Below, piece by piece: positions 4,957 through 9,524 of a DNA stretch of 9,524 bases. The stretch is from CAZADH01 sp964483805 (GTDB lineage: Bacteria > Muiribacteriota > Ozemobacteria > Ozemobacterales > Ozemobacteraceae): contig CAZADH010000242.1 in assembly GCA_964483805.1 (NCBI GenBank), positions 1 to 9,524 of the forward strand. Direction: 5' to 3'. The notes below the pieces were generated by a model. That model saw nothing but the letters and a program-made list of their open reading frames with translations. It searched no databases and was not told where the DNA came from. The position numbers and the translations under genes are program-made. Position 1 is the stretch's first letter, and each line of letters starts with the position of its first letter.

Positions 4957-7900
4957 ATGAGCCGCTATCTTTCAGTGCTTGTGTTGTCTTTTGTATTGCT
5001 GACCGCGTGTCTGATCACCGCTTGTCGACTGGGCAATGGCAACGACGCTGGGCCGATGGTCGGGCCGTCATCAGCCCCCATCGGCACAGGGCCGCAGGCT
5101 CAGATTCTCGTCGATTTTCACCTCGCCGACCTGGTCGCCAACCCGCTTGACCGTGTGTCTGCGGCGACGCCGACCGCCGGCTTGCGCGCCGAGGTCTATG
5201 ACAACGTCACCGTTGGCGTCACCTTGTCGGTCATCAATTTCGGACCCCAGCCCCGCATCGACCGACTGGTGGCCACCGCCACCGCAGTCCAGGGCAGGGC
5301 AACTTTGGCGCTCTCAGTCCCGGTCTCGACCGTCATCGCCGAGATCACTGTGCATGGTCTCAATACCGAGTTCCCGCTCGAGTTCCGCGGCGCCCTCGAC
5401 CTGGTCGCGGGCACGAACGTGCTGGCGGTGCATCCCACCGAATCGGGATTGCGCCAGGACCTGCTGGCCGAAGTACTACAACGTATTGCAGACGACCCGG
5501 CTCTGTTGACCACGGCGCGTCCGGGTCTGACCGCCCGCCTGCAGGCGCGCCTCGCCCGACTCGATCGAACCCGTGACGTATTCACCGTCTACCAGGATCT
5601 ACTGGCCGGCTCGCCTCGCAGCGTCCTGAGCGGCGAGATGCCGACCACCACGCCGCAACTGGCGATCACCGTGCCGGCGTCTGGCAGCGTCGTCGCGCCA
5701 CAGACGCGGGTGGCCGTCACCGGCGTGGGCAGTGCCACGCTTGCCGGCATCACCGAGGTCACGTTACTGGCGGGGCCGACGCCCATCGCGTCGGGCACAA
5801 CGCTGCCGCTCTACGGCACGCTGTATCCTGCGGCCCCCGGCACGTATTCGCTGACTCTGCAAGCGCGCCTGGGCACGGGGCAGTTGCTTGAGTCGGTCCC
5901 GATCACGATCGGTGTGAACGAACACCTGTTGCTCAATACCGACCCGCTGCGCAACCTGCCGCCGATCGCGATCAGCAACGTGCAGGCCCAGGTGTTTGCC
6001 GACTTCATCTCGGTCTACACCGAGGTGTCCTGGACCACCGACCGACCGACGCGGTATCGCCTCGATTACGGCCTCGACAACAACTACGGCAAGACCATCC
6101 GCTTCTCGGGAACGCCCACCACCACGCACAAGGCGACCCTGCCGAAATTGCAGATGCTGACCCGGTATCACTATCGGATCCTCGCACTCGATGCGGCGAC
6201 GACCGCGGCAACCTATGCCGACGACCGAACCTTCGATACCCCCGTGCAACCCGATCGGGGCGGCACGCCGGTCAACGATGTCGCCATCGCCTCGATCACC
6301 GACACTTCGGTGTATGTCACCTGGAATACGCCGGCGGTATCGACGGGGCGGGTCGTCTACGGCACGACGACGCAATACGGGCAGGTGTTCCCCGACCCGG
6401 CACCGGCCTGCAATCGCCATGCGGTCACCCTCACCGGGCTCGCACCGGAGACGAGGTATTACGTGAATGCCGAGAGCATCGACAACCTCGGCCAGATCGC
6501 CACGGGCGCCGGCGTCTCGTTTGTCACGGTGCAGCCCCCCCCGGAACCGGGCCCGGTCACGGCTGACGATCAGAGCACGGCGTTCACCGTGTTGCGGTTC
6601 AGCGCGGTGACCTCGCCGTGCAGTTTCACCCTTGACCTGACCGGCCCGCTCGGCACCGAGCGACGTGAGAATGGCTGTTACCTGGCCAGCGGCACCAACT
6701 TCTACGGTCTCGACAAACTGACGGCCAACACCAATTACAGTTATACGATGTATTTACAACGCTGGGGTTCGGCCGGAGCGATCACGACGACCAGCGGGAG
6801 CTTCGTATCGATGCTCGACACCGTGGTGCCCCAGATCGAGTCGGCCGGTCTCACCGGGGAATTCACCGACATCGAGTTCCTGGCGAAGACCGACGAACCG
6901 GCGCGCCTCCGCCTGCTCTATGGGCCGGCCACCGACAGCATCAACACCTTGATCGCCGACACGACCACGTATCAGACCGATCACGTTTGCCGGTTCACGG
7001 TCGCGCCGGGCGATGTTTACACCAAGGCCGTGTTCACCGACCCCTTCGGCAATCACACCTCTGAACTCGAGATGTACCATTGTGCGACGACAACGACCGG
7101 GGATCGACTCTCCCCGACGATCGCGAACCTCACGCTGACGCGCACGGGTTCGACGACGCTGCGCGTGTCGTGGGCCACCGATGAACCGACCAGTTCGGGA
7201 GTCTGCATCGGGCCGTATGACTACCCGGCTCAGTGGGTGCCGCTGAGTCAGCATCCGGCGTTGGGCACGAGCCATGTCCATGACCTCGCCGGTGTCCCCC
7301 TGTCGGGTTGGGTGTTCGTGGCCAGCCGGGACGAAGCAGGCAACGACCGGGTCGTGCGCGGCCCCTTCTATTCGGTGGCGCCACCGACCATCGAGTCGTC
7401 ATTCACCGCCGTGAGCGGCGAGAACGAAGTCGGGGTCCGATTCACCACCTCGATCGATACGACGGCCAAGGTCGAGTGGGGCACGACGCCGGCTCTCGGC
7501 AACACGGTCAACAGTGCGGCCACGGCTCGGGCGCATGCAGTGACCATCACCGGCCTGGATGCCAACGCCCCTCTGTACGGACGCATCGTGGTCGATGACG
7601 GCTTCGGTCAGACCGCAAGCAAGAGCTTCTCGACCCGCACTCCTCTGACACTCGCTCTCGGCGCGCGCATCGCCACCGAGACCCGCAGCGGCCACGAGAT
7701 CCGCTTGAGCACCCCGACCGGAACCGAAGAGTTCGTCACCATTATGACGCCGCGCCATCAGACCACCACGACTTTTCAATACAATGTATGGGGCGCGGCG
7801 CTCCCGTCCACGATGTTGGCCATGACCGGCGGCAGTCTGCGGGCAGCCCAGAACCTCTCGGCCCAGGATGACGCCCACCCGGTCGATCCGCCGGATCTGG

Positions 7901-9126
7901 TCCGGCAGTACGCCGTCATGGAGCGAGTCGCCGCCCGCAACGCCGCGGCATTCCCGGCCGCGCAGGACTACATGCGCCGGGCAATGACCGGTGACGGCTT
8001 CGACACCTCGGTACGCGCGGCGTTGGCCGCGAACGCGGTGGCGTCGGCCCCGGCGACCAAGGTCGGCGAGTACGAAACCCTGTACATTCACGACGACCGT
8101 GACAATGCGTTCTTCGGAGTGCAGGCACGGCTCATGTATCGCAGTGCCGCGTGCAAGATCTACCTCGATCGGAATCCCTGCGATGGGTTTGTCGCCACCT
8201 ACACGCTGGCGAGCGACATCCGGTCGTTGGGCACCGAGCTTTCCACGAAGATCCTGCCGTTCATCACGACCCACTACGGCCCCCCGTTTCGGTGGGCCCA
8301 GGGCGACAATCGGGTGAACGTCTGCATTTCTGCGGTCGTCGATGCGTGCGAATGCCACGGCTGGTTCAATGGCCACGATTTCACGGGCGATCAGTACAGC
8401 AATCGTCGCAACATCGTGTATGTGCGCCCACGCAATCACGGTGAATCATCCTATTCGTGGCGGATGCAGATGCGCTTTACGATGACGCATGAGTTACAGC
8501 ACCTCGCCAATTACGTCGGACACGCGATCAACAACGCCTCGACGTCGGAAGAGACGTGGCTCGACGAAGCCCTGGCTGAAGAGGCCGCGGCCCGATACGA
8601 CCCAGACATCGCCGCGATTGACCAGCGGAATGGTCGGTCAGCAGACGCACATTGTATTGCTACGACACCATTGTGTCTCTGGGAAGGCGACAGCGTCCAC
8701 TACGGCATGTCAGGTCTCTTTGGGATCTACCTGCGCGAGCGCCTCGGGGCTGCCGCCAGTCTCGAGATCGCGCAAGGCGTCGGCGGCCGCCGGGGTCGCG
8801 CACTCGTCGACGCCGTGGGCGTGGCCCAGGGCGGTTTCTCCGGTCTCCACCGCGATTTCACCCGGGCGATGGCGCGGTTGGGCAAAGACCACCCCGCGCA
8901 ACCGGGCATCGATTTCACCACCAACCTGGGTCTGACCACCTATCACCGCCCGCTCTGCTTCGATGCCCCGGTCTCGACCCTCACCTGCCACCAATGGGCG
9001 CCCACGATCATCCACTGGCGACCGCCGCCCGGCTACCGCGAACCGGTCGCCAAGATGGTCATCAGCGATGCGTCCGGTGGCTACGCCGGAGATCCGCTGA
9101 CGATCGATATCATAAGGGTGAAGTGA
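4957..9126 (+). CDS. Multidomain lipoprotein metallopeptidase, M30/hyicolysin-like
   Basis: This encodes 1389 residues. ATG 4957 is preferred because GGGGGAGGGA (4941-4950) precedes it and it gives a clean signal peptide; upstream in-frame GTGs at 4939 and 4954 are less likely. Two lipobox options sit close together, LTAC with C18 and ITAC with C23, so this is probably a lipidated envelope or surface protein. In order: a novel N-terminal domain (about 45-185), an Ig-like domain (about 229-322), about six FN3-like domains (340-425, 440-525, 529-620, 622-711, 717-807, 809-896) with W-T-(D)-P and V-Y-G-T motifs, a linker or prodomain (897-1035) and a peptidase domain (about 1036-1330). The zinc site is HELQH (H1178, E1179, H1182), with E1204 in WLDEALAEE as likely third ligand, matching M30's HExQH and WLxE. 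Protein or adhesion-related targets are unknown. Confidence 0.85.
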   Translation: MSRYLSVLVLSFVLLTACLITACRLGNGNDAGPMVGPSSAPIGTGPQAQILVDFHLADLVANPLDRVSAATPTAGLRAEVYDNVTVGVTLSVINFGPQPRIDRLVATATAVQGRATLALSVPVSTVIAEITVHGLNTEFPLEFRGALDLVAGTNVLAVHPTESGLRQDLLAEVLQRIADDPALLTTARPGLTARLQARLARLDRTRDVFTVYQDLLAGSPRSVLSGEMPTTTPQLAITVPASGSVVAPQTRVAVTGVGSATLAGITEVTLLAGPTPIASGTTLPLYGTLYPAAPGTYSLTLQARLGTGQLLESVPITIGVNEHLLLNTDPLRNLPPIAISNVQAQVFADFISVYTEVSWTTDRPTRYRLDYGLDNNYGKTIRFSGTPTTTHKATLPKLQMLTRYHYRILALDAATTAATYADDRTFDTPVQPDRGGTPVNDVAIASITDTSVYVTWNTPAVSTGRVVYGTTTQYGQVFPDPAPACNRHAVTLTGLAPETRYYVNAESIDNLGQIATGAGVSFVTVQPPPEPGPVTADDQSTAFTVLRFSAVTSPCSFTLDLTGPLGTERRENGCYLASGTNFYGLDKLTANTNYSYTMYLQRWGSAGAITTTSGSFVSMLDTVVPQIESAGLTGEFTDIEFLAKTDEPARLRLLYGPATDSINTLIADTTTYQTDHVCRFTVAPGDVYTKAVFTDPFGNHTSELEMYHCATTTTGDRLSPTIANLTLTRTGSTTLRVSWATDEPTSSGVCIGPYDYPAQWVPLSQHPALGTSHVHDLAGVPLSGWVFVASRDEAGNDRVVRGPFYSVAPPTIESSFTAVSGENEVGVRFTTSIDTTAKVEWGTTPALGNTVNSAATARAHAVTITGLDANAPLYGRIVVDDGFGQTASKSFSTRTPLTLALGARIATETRSGHEIRLSTPTGTEEFVTIMTPRHQTTTTFQYNVWGAALPSTMLAMTGGSLRAAQNLSAQDDAHPVDPPDLVRQYAVMERVAARNAAAFPAAQDYMRRAMTGDGFDTSVRAALAANAVASAPATKVGEYETLYIHDDRDNAFFGVQARLMYRSAACKIYLDRNPCDGFVATYTLASDIRSLGTELSTKILPFITTHYGPPFRWAQGDNRVNVCISAVVDACECHGWFNGHDFTGDQYSNRRNIVYVRPRNHGESSYSWRMQMRFTMTHELQHLANYVGHAINNASTSEETWLDEALAEEAAARYDPDIAAIDQRNGRSADAHCIATTPLCLWEGDSVHYGMSGLFGIYLRERLGAAASLEIAQGVGGRRGRALVDAVGVAQGGFSGLHRDFTRAMARLGKDHPAQPGIDFTTNLGLTTYHRPLCFDAPVSTLTCHQWAPTIIHWRPPPGYREPVAKMVISDASGGYAGDPLTIDIIRVK

Positions 9127-9236
9127 AGGTAGACCACTGACATCGCGACCACCGCCCCTTTCGTCATGCACAAATGAGCGACGGCCTTCCCCTAACCCGT
9201 CCGTCTGCTGGTGACCGCACCTTCAGAGAATCGTTA

Positions 9237-9269
9237 AGGGAAACCCTGAACGCGGTCAGGGTTTTCCCT
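9237..9269 (+). terminator. Strong hairpin after the lipoprotein gene, terminator-like without a T-run
   Basis: AGGGAAACCCTGA (9237-9249) pairs with 9256-9269 over 13 bp, with one bulged T (9265) and a 6-nt loop ACGCGG. It lies about 110 bp after the stop of the large lipoprotein and 65 bp before the next start. No T-run follows on the + strand, but A-rich and T-rich stretches lie within the stem. It may be a factor-assisted terminator or an operator-like dyad for the downstream lipoprotein gene. The rest of 9127-9333 shows nothing else I can name. Confidence 0.5.
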
Positions 9270-9322
9270 GAATGACAAGGGCCAAGCAATGTGCTACGGT
9301 CCTGCATAGAAATCCGTCAATC

Positions 9323-9330
9323 AGGGAGGT
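9323..9330 (+). promoter_or_regulatory. Ribosome binding site of the downstream lipoprotein
   Basis: AGGGAGGT is near-consensus and ends 3 nt before ATG 9334, a short but workable spacing. It confirms the start of the truncated gene. Confidence 0.65.
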
Positions 9331-9333
9331 TCC

Positions 9334-9524
9334 ATGCAACGACCGTATCTCTACGTTCTCTCCGTGCTGGTTCTGCTCGGCACGTGTCTCTGGACAGGCT
9401 GTGCCAACAACCTGTTCGGGCCCAAGTCCGATGCGCCCGTTGGTCCGGCGCGCGTCGATGTCGGTACGGCCAACGTGAAACTGAGTTTTCGCGTGACGCC
9501 CAACGACACCGGGGCCATGGCACC
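9334..9524 (+). CDS. Predicted lipoprotein, 3'-truncated
   Basis: The first 63 codons are present and the frame runs off the window. Residues 5-22 are a hydrophobic signal peptide and C23 in LWTGC is the likely lipidated cysteine. W20 at the -3 position is atypical, but L19 is adjacent and the T-G-C end fits. The mature part starts with a short Ala/Asn/Pro-rich linker, then VKLSFRVTPNDT, which could be the first strand of a beta-sandwich domain. It follows the other large lipoprotein with the same orientation and similar signal-peptide style, so both may belong to a cell-envelope set. No family can be named from this fragment. Confidence 0.75.
   Translation, partial: MQRPYLYVLSVLVLLGTCLWTGCANNLFGPKSDAPVGPARVDVGTANVKLSFRVTPNDTGAMA

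Noticed and set aside
9273..9300. TGACAA / TACGGT as a promoter for the last lipoprotein
   Set aside because: Both boxes are weak matches with a 16-bp spacer; not distinguishable from chance.

Overview
This is a GC-rich, densely coded bacterial window with every gene on the + strand. It was probably cut from a metagenomic or draft scaffold, because it contains a run of 10 Ns and both ends fall inside genes. Two lipoprotein-type signal peptides, a NapH-like membrane ferredoxin and a superoxide reductase/flavodiiron/rubredoxin toolkit suggest a Gram-negative anaerobe or microaerophile, perhaps of the deltaproteobacterial kind. That placement is inference; there is no rRNA or other taxonomic marker.

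Region 1 (1-3615) is an oxygen and ROS defence cluster. In order it holds the 3' part of a thiol peroxidase (tpx), a small ACT-like protein, a two-iron desulfoferrodoxin (superoxide reductase), a ferritin, a flavodiiron protein (oxygen or NO reductase) and a rubredoxin. The functions interlock. The flavodiiron protein reduces O2 to water and desulfoferrodoxin reduces superoxide to peroxide. Thiol peroxidase removes peroxide, ferritin withholds Fe2+ from Fenton chemistry, and rubredoxin is the usual electron donor to the two iron enzymes. No rubredoxin reductase is seen here. The gaps between genes are 41-201 bp and most carry GC-rich inverted repeats. The largest is a predicted three-way junction before desulfoferrodoxin. 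The only hairpin followed by a T-run comes after rubredoxin, which fits a cluster read as one or a few long transcripts ending there.

Region 2 (3665-4903) is a tightly coupled two-gene unit: a polytopic NapH/MauN-type protein with two [4Fe-4S] motifs, then a membrane-anchored 149-residue protein. The latter looks like a heavy-metal-associated (HMA) fold that has lost its CxxC metal site.

Region 3 (4957-9126) is one 1389-residue predicted lipoprotein. It has an Ig-like domain, about six fibronectin-III-like domains and a C-terminal HExxH metallopeptidase domain resembling family M30 (hyicolysin). Region 4 (9127-9524) has a strong hairpin, then the first 63 codons of another lipoprotein that runs off the window.

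I found no RNA genes, CRISPR array, insertion sequence or known defence island. The least explained items are the structured element before desulfoferrodoxin, the ACT-like gene inside the ROS cluster, the NapH-like/degenerate-HMA pair and the multidomain M30-type lipoprotein.
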